Shown here in pieces: positions 1-9,298 of a stretch of 51,079 nt of DNA. The number at the start of each line of letters is the position of its first letter. The first letter of the stretch is position 1. Position numbers and translations under genes: made by a program. The DNA comes from Algoriphagus sp. GTDB taxonomy: Bacteria > Bacteroidota > Bacteroidia > Cytophagales > Cyclobacteriaceae. Below the pieces are notes generated by a model. It did no database searches. It was not told the origin of the DNA and was given only the letters and a program-made list of their open reading frames with translations. The DNA lies in the NCBI RefSeq assembly GCF_024305035.1, contig NZ_JAMWZB010000034.1:1-51079 (forward strand), written 5' to 3'.

Positions 1-156
1 ATTGGATGATACGTATCGAGCTAAAATCCTTAAAATCTAAAAGCGATTTCCCTGGGGAAGAAATAGCTTTTTGGAACTATTTTTGGTTAAATTCAGAAAT
101 TGACGGATTTTTAAATCGCATATTTGTTCGAAATTCACCCGGGATAGCTTTCGCTT
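1..156. other. Upstream region of the polysaccharide operon, no gene seen
   Basis: A+T-rich stretch before the first export gene. A short open frame (6-275) overlaps the signal-peptide region of the next gene and shows no recognisable protein. The promoter of the polysaccharide operon may lie here or upstream of the window; I could not pick a convincing -33/-7 pair. Confidence 0.4.
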
Positions 157-2748
157 ATGACTTTACAAAATCGATTTTGGTTTTTTTTGCCCCTTATTTT
201 GATTCTTATGATGGGGATTCCTGTCATCAGCCAAGGACAACAAACGATCGATATCACCTCCATCAAAGTGGATGAACTGAGTGATGATCAGCTTGAGGAA
301 CTGCTTAGTCGGGCCAATGATTTGGGACTGAGCACTGCAGAATTTCTCCAAATGGCCCAACTGCGTGGCATGCCTGAGGTGGAAGTGGAAAAACTACGAA
401 AGCGCTTTCAGGAGCTCGATGGAAGTGGAGCGAGTAGGCGATCTAGCAATGCTTCTCGCAGAGATCCCCGGCAGCAAATGGATCTCAATGAGATCACCCG
501 TGGGTTGATCCAGCCTCAAGAATCCCTAAGCGAGGAAGGCACAAATCAAATCTTTGGCTCCAATCTTTTTTATCAAAAAAATCGTCGGCTCAGTTTTGAA
601 CCCAGTCTGAATCAGGCTACCCCAAAAAACTATATTCTCGGACCTGGTGATGTGGTGTATGTGGATATTTACGGGCAATCCGAGCAATATTATGAGGCAA
701 CGGTAAATCCTGATGGCTTCGTTCTTTTGGATAATATCGGCCCCATTTCAGTTTCAGGAAAAACGATTGAAGAGGCCTCCGGAATTATCAAAAACCGGGT
801 AGCTGAATACTATCCCAGCCTTTCGGGAAGCAATCCATCCACCTTTCTCCAAGTCACCCTGGGAAATGTTCGAACCATCAAAGTACACATTCTCGGAGAA
901 GTCCGGCTGCCAGGTACATTCACGCTCAGCGCTTTTTCCACTGTTTTCAATGCGCTTTACGCGGCAGGGGGGCCCAATGAAAACGGAACAATGCGGGAGA
1001 TCAAAGTCATGCGGGACAATGAGCAAATCGCCTCTGTAGATCTGTACAATCTGCTAATTAATGGTCAAGCCAACTTGGATATTCAGCTTGAAGATCAAGA
1101 TGTGATTTTGGTCAGTCCGTTTATTTCCCGAGTCAAAATCAAGGGGGAAGTCAAGCGACCTCTGACCTTTGAAATCAACCCTGAGGATACATTCGAAGAT
1201 TTGTTGGATTATGCCGGAGGATTTACAGACTTGGCCTTTCAAGATCGGGTAGCCATATCCAGAGTGACTGGAAATCAACGCTCCGTTTCGGATGTATACA
1301 AAAACCAATTTGGGATGTTTATTCTCAAAGGCGGAGACGAAATCACCGTGGGTAAAGTTTTGGATCGATTCAGCAATCGTGTTCAAATTAAAGGAGCTGT
1401 ATATCGGGAAGGGACATTTGCACTGAGTGAGGGGTTGACCTTGGGAAAATTGATTGAAAATGCCGATGGACTCCGAGGAGATGCGTATACCGAACAGGCC
1501 AGTATTTTAAGAACCAAAGCGGATTTGAGCTCAGAATTAATTCAAGTCAATCTTGATCAAATTTTGGCTGGAACGACCCAAGACATTGTGCTTCAGCGCG
1601 AGGATGTGATTCGGATTTCCAGCATTTATGATATTCAAAATGAGCGCTATGTACAGGTGCTCGGTGAAGTGAAGCGTCCGGGAGTTTATCCGTATTCGGA
1701 ATCCATGACCGTGGAGGATTTATTGATTTCTGCTGGAGGATTGCAAGAATCTGCTAATCCCAATGACATTGAAATCGCCCGAAGAGTGGAAGATGTGGAG
1801 TTGGGAGCCCTCTCAACGATCATCCCCGTACAGGTCAATCCTAATTTAGCACCTTCAGAAAATTCAAAAATCATCTTGCCCTTTGATCAGGTGATTGTGC
1901 GGAAGCGGGCAAGCTTTACCATGCAAAAACTCGTTTCTGTGGAAGGTCAGGTGAATTCACCGGGGATTTTCTCCATCGAATCGGCTAGCGAGAGGATTTC
2001 GGATTTGGTGAATCGAGCTGGAGGTCTGAACCGATTTGCTTATGCCAAAGGGGCCACTTTGATTCGTCGGACGGAGTTTTTCAATACCGAATCCGAGCAG
2101 CTCAGAAGGCAGCGAAATTTGGAATCTCTTCGCCTTCAGCTTTTGGCTGACCCTACTAATTCTGAAGCGCAAGAGGAACTTTTGCAGCGCTTATTTAAGG
2201 ATTTGCCTAAGGGCGTAGCCGACTCTGCCAATCAATGGGTACAGACCAAAAAGGAATCCTTGGATCAGATTGCTTCCGAAACGCCTGGGTTTGCGGTGAA
2301 GATTAAGGAAACAGAGGCGGTAGCCATTGATTTAGAAGAGATTCTTAAGAACCCGGGTTCGGAAAATGACTTGCTTCTGGAAGAAGGTGACGTTCTGTCT
2401 GTTCCCAAACTCCTTCAAACCATCCGGATGCGTGGGGATGTGGTTTACCCGACCACCCTTAGGTATCAAAGTGGTAAATCACTAAAATATTACATCAATC
2501 GGGCAGGAGGATTTGAGCGAAGAGCCAATCGAAAGCAAACCTATGTGGTTTACGCCAATGGAGCGGTTAAACGGACGACAGGGTTTTTGGGGATCCGGAA
2601 ATATCCTATGATCGAACCTGGAGCTGAGGTGATTGTACCCACCAAAGGTCCAAAAATTCCACTTCGTCTTGGAGATGTAGTCGGGGTGACCACCGGATTG
2701 GCTACCTTGGCCTTGGTGCTTTCACAAATCAACTGGAATCAACCATGA
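157..2748 (+). CDS. Polysaccharide export protein with six SLBB repeats (Wza-like)
   Basis: Probable outer-membrane/periplasmic export channel protein for a capsule or exopolysaccharide. A hydrophobic signal segment covers residues about 5-27. The polysaccharide-export (PES) domain begins near residue 158 with the typical LGPGDVVYVDIYG. Six SLBB-type repeats follow, each with a G-[ED]-V-x-x-P/G-x-[FY] pattern and a later AGG-like turn, starting near residues 241, 326, 408, 498, 593 and 756. At 863 residues it is far longer than E. coli Wza (about 380 aa), which is usual for Bacteroidota versions. The C-terminus has a short hydrophobic stretch. It overlaps the next gene by 4 nt (ATGA), so the two are translationally coupled. 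The family call is firm; the polymer exported is unknown. Confidence 0.93.
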   Translation: MTLQNRFWFFLPLILILMMGIPVISQGQQTIDITSIKVDELSDDQLEELLSRANDLGLSTAEFLQMAQLRGMPEVEVEKLRKRFQELDGSGASRRSSNASRRDPRQQMDLNEITRGLIQPQESLSEEGTNQIFGSNLFYQKNRRLSFEPSLNQATPKNYILGPGDVVYVDIYGQSEQYYEATVNPDGFVLLDNIGPISVSGKTIEEASGIIKNRVAEYYPSLSGSNPSTFLQVTLGNVRTIKVHILGEVRLPGTFTLSAFSTVFNALYAAGGPNENGTMREIKVMRDNEQIASVDLYNLLINGQANLDIQLEDQDVILVSPFISRVKIKGEVKRPLTFEINPEDTFEDLLDYAGGFTDLAFQDRVAISRVTGNQRSVSDVYKNQFGMFILKGGDEITVGKVLDRFSNRVQIKGAVYREGTFALSEGLTLGKLIENADGLRGDAYTEQASILRTKADLSSELIQVNLDQILAGTTQDIVLQREDVIRISSIYDIQNERYVQVLGEVKRPGVYPYSESMTVEDLLISAGGLQESANPNDIEIARRVEDVELGALSTIIPVQVNPNLAPSENSKIILPFDQVIVRKRASFTMQKLVSVEGQVNSPGIFSIESASERISDLVNRAGGLNRFAYAKGATLIRRTEFFNTESEQLRRQRNLESLRLQLLADPTNSEAQEELLQRLFKDLPKGVADSANQWVQTKKESLDQIASETPGFAVKIKETEAVAIDLEEILKNPGSENDLLLEEGDVLSVPKLLQTIRMRGDVVYPTTLRYQSGKSLKYYINRAGGFERRANRKQTYVVYANGAVKRTTGFLGIRKYPMIEPGAEVIVPTKGPKIPLRLGDVVGVTTGLATLALVLSQINWNQP

Positions 2749-3812
2749 CGGGAAAACAGCATTTTTCTGACAATCAATGGACCTTCCGTGAGGTAATACT
2801 CAACCTGAACGAGTGGCTGGGGTATTTCCGCTTAAAATGGAAAGTGCTCTTGATTTCGCTTGCTCTGGGAGTCCTTCTGGGTGCTTTGGTGTCGATTTTT
2901 AAAAAGCCGGTTTTTCATGCCGAAACCTCCTTTGTCCTAGAGGAAGGAGATGGAAGCAGCATCGGGCAAATGTCTGGATTGGCCTCATTGGTTGGTGTCA
3001 ATATTGGTTCTTTAGGAAGTACGAGTGGCCTTTTTCAGGGAGATAATATCATGGAGCTGTATAAATCCGACCGCATGCTTGGAGAGACCTTATTAAGCCC
3101 TTTTGATGAACATAGCCTGCTCATTGATCGTTATGTTAGCTTTGAAAAATTGGATAAAAAATGGGCATCCAAAGTGGACATTCCCGCAATGGATTTTTCT
3201 ATTTCCCGTGATTTGTTCTCAGTCGCTCAAGACTCTGTGGTCAAAGAGGTCTCCAAACTTATTCGTGAAAATCAGCTTTCGGTAATCAAACCTGATCGGA
3301 AACTCAGCATCATTCAAGTGAGCATTTCCTCCAAAGACGAAAAATTTGCAAAAGTGTTTAACCAAACCCTGGTTGAAAAAGTAAACACGTTTTACTACGA
3401 AACAAAAACCAAAAAAACCGGAGAGAATCTCTCGATTCTACAAGCCCAAGCTGATTCGGTTCGAAAAATACTAGATGAAAGTATTGGAGAATACGCAGCT
3501 GCTACCGATCAGGTGCCTAATGCAAATCCCTTGCGAACCCGGGCAACCATCGAAAGCCGAAAACGCCAAATAGATGTCCAAGCCACGGGAGCAGTTTACG
3601 AGGAAGTGGTCAAAAATCTGGAAATAGCCAAGGTCAATCATCGCAACAATTCACCCCTGATACAAATCATAGATTCACCTAGATACCCCCTGAAGCGCAG
3701 TGAAATCCGATTGGTCAAAGGGATGGTTCTAGGGGCATTTATTACCTTTATTTTTGTCATTTTCTACCTTTATTTCCGCCGATTGTACCAAAAACATGTG
3801 CAGGAAGGCTAA
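2745..3812 (+). CDS. Wzz-like polysaccharide chain-length / co-polymerase protein
   Basis: Inner-membrane polysaccharide co-polymerase of the Wzz family, expected to set polymer length together with the export protein. It has one transmembrane segment near residues 34-52, a long periplasmic region with helical heptad-like stretches (about 150-300), and a second transmembrane segment near 328-347 preceded by a P-rich stretch (SPRYPLKRSE), the classic Wzz topology. There is no cytoplasmic BY-kinase domain, so any tyrosine kinase would be encoded elsewhere. The ATG lies inside the stop region of the export gene (ATGA overlap), and a flippase gene follows 12 nt downstream. Confidence 0.88.
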   Translation: MTGKQHFSDNQWTFREVILNLNEWLGYFRLKWKVLLISLALGVLLGALVSIFKKPVFHAETSFVLEEGDGSSIGQMSGLASLVGVNIGSLGSTSGLFQGDNIMELYKSDRMLGETLLSPFDEHSLLIDRYVSFEKLDKKWASKVDIPAMDFSISRDLFSVAQDSVVKEVSKLIRENQLSVIKPDRKLSIIQVSISSKDEKFAKVFNQTLVEKVNTFYYETKTKKTGENLSILQAQADSVRKILDESIGEYAAATDQVPNANPLRTRATIESRKRQIDVQATGAVYEEVVKNLEIAKVNHRNNSPLIQIIDSPRYPLKRSEIRLVKGMVLGAFITFIFVIFYLYFRRLYQKHVQEG

Positions 3813-3824
3813 ACCATAGGCTGC

Positions 3825-5117
3825 ATGTTTGAAAAACTCAATCAGCTTCTTCCTTTCGGAAATTACATCCGAAATAAATCCATCCAGAATTTTTTATTTC
3901 TGGCGGTGATCCAGTCCTCCAATGTGCTCATCTCGCTTATTTCCATGCCTTTGCTCATTCAGAATATTGGAGTGGATCAATTTGGATTGGTTAATTTGGC
4001 ACTTTCCGTGATCGTTTTGCTCAATATTTTGGTGGGATTTGGGTATAATCTCAGTGCACCCCGAGAAGTGGCGGTCAATCAGGAGGACAAGGATGCCCTT
4101 TCTCATTTAGTATCAAATGTTTTCTCTGGGAAAATGCTGTTGGCAGGGATTGCCAGCATGTTGATTTTGGTTGGTGTTTTTGGCTTTGATCTCTTCAAGG
4201 AATATCAGATGATCTTGGTTTTTTCTGTGCTTCTACTCTTTTCGGAAGCCACCTTGCCCCTTTGGTTTTTTCAGGGCATGGAAAAAATGAAGTTGATCTC
4301 CATTGCCAACATTTTTTCCAAACTGCTTTTTCTGATGGGGATTGTCCTATTTATCCATGGTCCTGAGCAGAGTATGTGGGTTAATTTTATGATGGGTTTC
4401 TTCGGGCTTTCAATTAATTTACTGCTCCTAGGATATATTCATTCGTTTTTGGAAATCCGATTTTATCGCCCGGAGTTTACAGCGATCTGGACGAGTATCA
4501 AAAATAATGTGCTCCTCTTTTTCAGCAATTTGGCCAGCCATATTTCCATCAATGGAGGACTGATTATTCTGAGCTTTTTTTATTCGGGAGAAATTCTGGG
4601 CATGTATAGCCTGGCAGAGCGGATCGTCATGGTGATTCGTCTCTTCCCAGCTTTAATCATCCAAGCTGTATTTCCCAATTCAGCAAAACTGTACAAAGAA
4701 GATCGTTTAGCTTTTTTCCTATTTTTAAAACGAGTTTATATCCGTGTTCTCTTTGCCGGAGCCCTGATTTCTGGCTTGACATTTCTGCTTTCTCCTTGGG
4801 TAATCCGCGTACTTTCCCGCTCAGACCTACCTGCCTCTGTGCAATTTCTCCAACTTCTCTCTTTTGTTCCTTTTTTAGCCTGTCTCAATGTGGGAAATGT
4901 TACGCTTTTATTGGTGGCAGATTTGAAAAAGATTCTGTTTCGGGCGAGCTGGATGATGTGTGCATACATGATGATTGCATCCACTTTTTTGACCGCATCC
5001 ATGGGAGGAGTTGGCTTATGTATCGGAATTCTTTCCACTGAACTGATGGTATTTCTGATCTGCCTGGTTTTATTATTCCATCACAAAAAAGATCTGCTGC
5101 GTGGCTTTTACTCCTGA
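3825..5117 (+). CDS. Wzx-type oligosaccharide flippase (MATE/MOP superfamily)
   Basis: Polytopic inner-membrane protein of 430 residues with about 12-14 hydrophobic segments, matching the polysaccharide-biosynthesis (PST/Wzx) family. An FGxVNLALSV-like segment follows the first helices, as is common in the family, and WFFQGMEKM occurs near residue 145. Its expected role is to flip the lipid-linked repeat unit across the inner membrane before polymerisation. It sits between the chain-length gene and a glycosyltransferase, as expected for a Wzx/Wzy pathway. The end overlaps the GTG start of the next gene by 17 nt. Confidence 0.88.
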   Translation: MFEKLNQLLPFGNYIRNKSIQNFLFLAVIQSSNVLISLISMPLLIQNIGVDQFGLVNLALSVIVLLNILVGFGYNLSAPREVAVNQEDKDALSHLVSNVFSGKMLLAGIASMLILVGVFGFDLFKEYQMILVFSVLLLFSEATLPLWFFQGMEKMKLISIANIFSKLLFLMGIVLFIHGPEQSMWVNFMMGFFGLSINLLLLGYIHSFLEIRFYRPEFTAIWTSIKNNVLLFFSNLASHISINGGLIILSFFYSGEILGMYSLAERIVMVIRLFPALIIQAVFPNSAKLYKEDRLAFFLFLKRVYIRVLFAGALISGLTFLLSPWVIRVLSRSDLPASVQFLQLLSFVPFLACLNVGNVTLLLVADLKKILFRASWMMCAYMMIASTFLTASMGGVGLCIGILSTELMVFLICLVLLFHHKKDLLRGFYS

Positions 5118-6030
5118 CATATCGGTTGCTATTATTTTAGTCAATTGGAATGGATTGAGCTTTACCAAAGCCTGTCTCCAATCCTTAAAAAAGGTGGATT
5201 TTCCAAGCTTCCGGGTGATTGTGGTCGATAATGCCTCCCGGGAAAATGAAGGTGAAATTTTGGAAGCAGAATTTCCTGAGATTCTCTTGATCCAAAGCCC
5301 AGAGAATCTAGGGTTTACCGGGGGGAATAATTTGGGGGTTAAAAAAGCTTTGGAAATGGGATTTTCCCATATCCTGCTGCTCAATAATGACACCCTAGTC
5401 GAACCGGATTTTTTGGGGAAGATGATGTTGAAAATGAATGAATCAGCTAAAATAGGTGTTGTTCAGCCTTTGATTTGTTTTTTGGGAAGCCCAAAAAAAA
5501 TCTGGAGTGCCGGAGGAAAATGGAATGCTTTCCTCAGCCGTGCGATCACCAAGGGTGATCGGAAAAACCTTGAAAATTTTTCCCTTTCTGATCAAAAGCT
5601 GGATTGGGCGACGGGCTGCTGTATGCTGATTCGTAGGGAAGCAATTTTGGAATCTGGGCTTCTGCAAGAACAGTATTTTGCTTATTTTGAAGATGTGGAG
5701 TGGTCACTTCGCTTTGGCGAAAAAGGCTGGGAAATTCACCTGGACAGTCAGGCCAAAATTTACCATGAGGCCGGTGCCTCTTCAAAGAAAAAACATGCAG
5801 AAGGAACCCTGAGTCCTCGGGTTTTTTATTTCCATGTTCGCAATCAATTTTACCTGATTCGATCCAACAATCAATTTCCTGTTTTGGCCTACGGTTATCA
5901 TTTTGTTCGATTTTTCAGTTGGATGAGTTATTTTATGATTCGAGGTCGGTTTCAAAAGGTAAGAGCTGTAGCAAAAGGCTTAAAGGATGGATTCACTACC
6001 GTACTTAACCCCGCACCAAGATGGCCCTAA
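5101..6030 (+). CDS. Family 2 glycosyltransferase (rhamnosyltransferase-like)
   Basis: GT-A fold glycosyltransferase. The N-terminus carries the GT2 opening (VAIILVNWNG), then VVDNAS, then the nucleotide-sugar region ENLGFTGGNN and the DXD-like LLNNDT near residue 100. A WATGCCMLIRREA segment and a YFAYFEDVEWSLR segment follow, typical of the GT2 group that includes rhamnosyl- and galactofuranosyltransferases. It most likely starts at GTG 5101, inside the end of the flippase gene. It probably adds one sugar to the lipid-linked repeat unit; donor and acceptor cannot be read from sequence. Confidence 0.9.
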   Translation: MAFTPDISVAIILVNWNGLSFTKACLQSLKKVDFPSFRVIVVDNASRENEGEILEAEFPEILLIQSPENLGFTGGNNLGVKKALEMGFSHILLLNNDTLVEPDFLGKMMLKMNESAKIGVVQPLICFLGSPKKIWSAGGKWNAFLSRAITKGDRKNLENFSLSDQKLDWATGCCMLIRREAILESGLLQEQYFAYFEDVEWSLRFGEKGWEIHLDSQAKIYHEAGASSKKKHAEGTLSPRVFYFHVRNQFYLIRSNNQFPVLAYGYHFVRFFSWMSYFMIRGRFQKVRAVAKGLKDGFTTVLNPAPRWP

Positions 6031-7409
6031 TTGCATTTTTATTGGTCGCCCTATCTGTGGGGGTTGGATTTCTTTGGACAGTTCAAAAGCTGATTTTCAA
6101 AGGAAAGTGGGCTTATTTCATTTATTTTTTGGCTGCTTTTCTCCCCTTCTATATCACGAGTTTAAGCGTTGTTTACCAAGGCACCCAATCCGGGCTGATC
6201 GTCGGAATTATTCAGTCCACTAAGGAAGTCATCATTCTCTTGGCCTTAAGTTCTTGGCTGATCCATCAACGAAAGCCTTTTGATTATCCTTTTCGACTTC
6301 AAAGTACCGATTACTTTTTAGTGGCACTTTTGAGTCTGGCTTTTGTCTTTTTGGTTTTGCCGATCGGCCAAGCGTCTTTTCTTAATAAAGCGCTGTACTA
6401 TAAGAGTATGCTTATGCCAGGATTAGTTTATTTTCTGGGGAGGAATACGAATTTTAATCCGGAAGAAATTCACCGCTTATTTAAAATTATTTTCATGGTG
6501 ACGATAGGTGCCTTTGCAGTCAATCTGGTCGAGCATTTTATTTTGAATGCACATCTGCAGCAATTCACAGGATATGCCCTTTTTAATCTCCACATCAATG
6601 ATATCGAGCCACAGGGCAATTATGGGCTGACTTGGACCTTCGAGTCCACCAATGCGATGAAACGTTTGGGGAGTTTTTTTTCAGATCCACTTGAGCTGGC
6701 CAGTTCGGTATTGATGGGCTTTTCGGCCGGATTGATTTGGTTTTTGACTCAGCGAAAAGAATATACTTGGCCCTATTTACTAGTCATGTTTTGTAGTGTA
6801 GGAAGTTTAGTCTTCGCTTCCTCCAGAGCATCGTTTGCGGCTTTTTTTGTCATGCTGTTTTTTATCGCTTTGGTTTTTGGCCTGTATCGATTGATTGGAT
6901 TTGGTATAGCTTCGGTATTCTCATTTTTGATTTACCTAGTCTATTTCGCATCAGAAGATCTTTATTTCTTTGTCATCGATACCATTACCCTGGCCGATAC
7001 TTCCAGTGTGGGGCATGTGGTGGAATGGTTTTTGGCTTTGGATTCGATGATTGCCAATCCACTGGGAATCGGGCTTGCGATGAGTGGCAACTTTGGTAGT
7101 GTCAGTGAAGACCTGCGGGTGGGCGGTGAAAATCAGTTCCTGATTTATGGGGTACAATTGGGCTGGCTGGGTATGCTACTTTATATTGCTGCGCTTTTAT
7201 CGGGGATCTATTTATCAATTCGGGTATTTAAACTTAGTGAAAATACCGCGGTAGCTCGCTTAGCCTTTGTCGCTGGAACGGTCAAGTTTGGCCTTTTGCT
7301 GCCCCTTTTTACTGCCAATGTGGAAATCTATACCTATGTTTCTTGGGTGAGCTGGTGGATGGTTGGCTTGAGCGTGAATGAATTTTCTAAACTAAAAATA
7401 AGCACATGA
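6021..7409 (+). CDS. O-antigen polymerase/ligase-like membrane protein (Wzy/WaaL type)
   Basis: 462-residue polytopic membrane protein with about 11-12 hydrophobic segments and one longer loop (about residues 330-370) containing a GIGLAMSGN-like stretch and a GGENQFL motif before the last helices. Family members typically place a catalytic periplasmic loop there. Sequence and position between glycosyltransferases and the flippase fit a Wzy polymerase or O-antigen ligase; the two cannot be told apart here. It overlaps the GT2 gene by 10 nt and the following methyltransferase gene by 4 nt, so it is part of the same transcript. Confidence 0.75.
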   Translation: MALIAFLLVALSVGVGFLWTVQKLIFKGKWAYFIYFLAAFLPFYITSLSVVYQGTQSGLIVGIIQSTKEVIILLALSSWLIHQRKPFDYPFRLQSTDYFLVALLSLAFVFLVLPIGQASFLNKALYYKSMLMPGLVYFLGRNTNFNPEEIHRLFKIIFMVTIGAFAVNLVEHFILNAHLQQFTGYALFNLHINDIEPQGNYGLTWTFESTNAMKRLGSFFSDPLELASSVLMGFSAGLIWFLTQRKEYTWPYLLVMFCSVGSLVFASSRASFAAFFVMLFFIALVFGLYRLIGFGIASVFSFLIYLVYFASEDLYFFVIDTITLADTSSVGHVVEWFLALDSMIANPLGIGLAMSGNFGSVSEDLRVGGENQFLIYGVQLGWLGMLLYIAALLSGIYLSIRVFKLSENTAVARLAFVAGTVKFGLLLPLFTANVEIYTYVSWVSWWMVGLSVNEFSKLKIST

Positions 7410-8287
7410 TTTTACATAGAAATTGTCCCCTCTGCAAAGGGGAACAATTACTTGGGTTTGCGATGGATCTTAAGCGAAAGGGGCCTCATATTTCTAGGGT
7501 TAGGTGTAAAAATTGCAAGGTTTCCTTTGCTAACCCCATGGCTGATCAAAAGGAATTAAGGGACTACTATACTTCGTATTATGAGAAAGATCACTATGAC
7601 TCTATGGCCTATAAACAGGTAATTTTAAAGGAGTTTCAAAAAATTCGATCCCAATCGAAAAAGGAAATTTTGGAAAGCACTAGATATCTTAATGAGTTAA
7701 GTCATGGAGCGGTGTTTCTTGATGTCGGCTGCGGCTTAGGTCTTGGACTGGCCTATGCCAATCAATTGGATTGTCAATTATACGCGACAGAATTTGATTC
7801 GGGAGCATTAGATTTTGTGCACAAGCATTTCTCGGTGGAAACTTTTCATGGGGATATAATGGATGCAAAATACCCCAATTCTTTTTTTGACTTCATCCAT
7901 ATGTCTCATGTAATCGAACATGTACTTGACCCCATAGCCTATATTCAGGAAATGAAAAGGATCGTAAAGCCAGGGGGAATCATTGCAATAGGTACCCCAA
8001 ATCTTGGAAGCATGCTCTATACGTTTCATCGCTATTTTAATTTAATACAGATGAAGGTACCCGATATCATAGACGGAGTTGAGCATACCTTTATTTTTCC
8101 AAAAAGCACGCTGGCCAATCTTTGCAAAGAACTAGATCTTATCCTAGTTGATCATTATACCCATGGTTTGGGAGAAAAATTAAGTAATCTGCTCTCCTAT
8201 CAATTGCCCATCCATAAAAAGGTAAATCGATTGATCCAGAACCTTTTTCAAGTAAACCAATGGATTATCTGCAAGACAATGAAGTAA
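7406..8287 (+). CDS. Class I SAM-dependent methyltransferase with N-terminal zinc ribbon
   Basis: The N-terminus carries two CxxC pairs (CPLC near residue 9 and CKNC near residue 35), a zinc-ribbon-like module seen in methyltransferases of polysaccharide clusters. The Rossmann SAM site follows with VFLDVGCGLGLGL near residue 105, then an MSHVIEHVLDP segment and KPGGIIAIGTPN. The last resembles the Methyltransf_11/23 families. A likely role is methylation of a sugar or repeat-unit intermediate, but the substrate is unknown. It overlaps the upstream membrane-protein gene by 4 nt. It begins a visibly A+T-richer block that runs to about 10390. Confidence 0.82.
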   Translation: MILHRNCPLCKGEQLLGFAMDLKRKGPHISRVRCKNCKVSFANPMADQKELRDYYTSYYEKDHYDSMAYKQVILKEFQKIRSQSKKEILESTRYLNELSHGAVFLDVGCGLGLGLAYANQLDCQLYATEFDSGALDFVHKHFSVETFHGDIMDAKYPNSFFDFIHMSHVIEHVLDPIAYIQEMKRIVKPGGIIAIGTPNLGSMLYTFHRYFNLIQMKVPDIIDGVEHTFIFPKSTLANLCKELDLILVDHYTHGLGEKLSNLLSYQLPIHKKVNRLIQNLFQVNQWIICKTMK

Positions 8288-8341
8288 ATTTCTGGAATTT
8301 TTTTTCAAGCAGGATTAATCTAGAGGATTAATCAATCTTGC

Positions 8342-8349
8342 TACATTTG
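8342..8349 (+). promoter_or_regulatory. Candidate Bacteroidota -7 element (TACATTTG)
   Basis: An exact match to the Bacteroidota -7 consensus TAnnTTTG lies in the 105-nt gap, 44 nt upstream of the next ATG. No clear TTTG -33 element lies at the usual spacing, so this is only a candidate internal promoter. Confidence 0.3.
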
Positions 8350-8392
8350 GATAAATTATTCTTTTCATTCAATCCATTACCCTTCTGTTTAA

Positions 8393-9298
8393 ATGCCTTC
8401 CTCTTGTCCTGCCTGCCTTTCTGATCAAAAAACCTCCCTAATTGGGACTGAGCGGATGTATGGTTGGGGGGAGCAATTTGAGTATTTTGAGTGCAAAGAC
8501 TGCAAATCGCTTTGGATAGCCGAAATACCTGAAGATTTGGGGCGATATTATCCTCAGGATTACTATGCCTTTGAGGAGGTTCGAGAAGATTCCGTTTTTA
8601 AAAAGTTTTTCAAAAGGTTGCGTTATCAATTATTTAAAAAGGGATGGATTCAAAAGGGCCCAGAATATTTCGACTGGATCAAAAACTTGGAGCTTCAAGA
8701 GGAGGACCGGATTGCAGACATTGGCTGTGGAGCGGGGGTTGCATTGCATCAACTGGCGTATTCTGGATTTAAAAATTTACAGGGATTTGATCCGTACATC
8801 AGACAGGAAACAAGAAGGCCCGGGTTAAGCATCTCTAAAAAATCACTTGAACAGCTCGAAGGTACATTTGATGTGGTGATGCTTCATCATAGTTTTGAGC
8901 ATTTGCCAGATCCTAATATTGCTCTCAAACAATTGGTGAGGCTTTTGAATCGAGGAGGGAAACTCTTGATTCGGCTTCCGGTTACCGATGGCTTAGTTTG
9001 GCAAACTGAGCGCGAATTTTGGTTTCAACTGGATGCTCCCAGACACCTATTTATCCCCAGCCTTCGAGGAATGGAAATCTTAGGTAATCGACATGGATTA
9101 CAACTCGAAAAAGTGGTATTTGATAGTACGGCCAGTCAGTTTTGGGGAACAGAGCTGTATAAAAGAAATGGAAATTTTATAACCTTTGATTTGAGTAGAA
9201 ATTGTTCAACACAAGACTTAAAAAGTTTTGAAAAGAAGGCAAAAATTTTAAATGACATGAATAAGGGAGATCAGGCTGGATTTTACTTCAAACTATGA
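8393..9298 (+). CDS. Class I SAM-dependent methyltransferase with N-terminal zinc ribbon
   Basis: It has the same architecture as the gene at 7406: CPAC near residue 5 and CKDC near residue 35, followed by a SAM-binding core (IADIGCGAGVAL near residue 108), a LHHSFEHLPDP segment and a late DAPRHLF motif typical of Methyltransf_23 enzymes. It is diverged from the first copy, so this looks like recruitment of a related family member rather than a fresh duplication. A 105-nt gap precedes it, and its end overlaps the next methyltransferase by 4 nt. It probably modifies a sugar of the surface glycan; the acceptor is unknown. Confidence 0.82.
   Translation: MPSSCPACLSDQKTSLIGTERMYGWGEQFEYFECKDCKSLWIAEIPEDLGRYYPQDYYAFEEVREDSVFKKFFKRLRYQLFKKGWIQKGPEYFDWIKNLELQEEDRIADIGCGAGVALHQLAYSGFKNLQGFDPYIRQETRRPGLSISKKSLEQLEGTFDVVMLHHSFEHLPDPNIALKQLVRLLNRGGKLLIRLPVTDGLVWQTEREFWFQLDAPRHLFIPSLRGMEILGNRHGLQLEKVVFDSTASQFWGTELYKRNGNFITFDLSRNCSTQDLKSFEKKAKILNDMNKGDQAGFYFKL

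Noticed and set aside
6..275. 89-codon frame before the export gene
   Set aside because: It overlaps the signal peptide of the SLBB protein in another frame and has no recognisable protein features.
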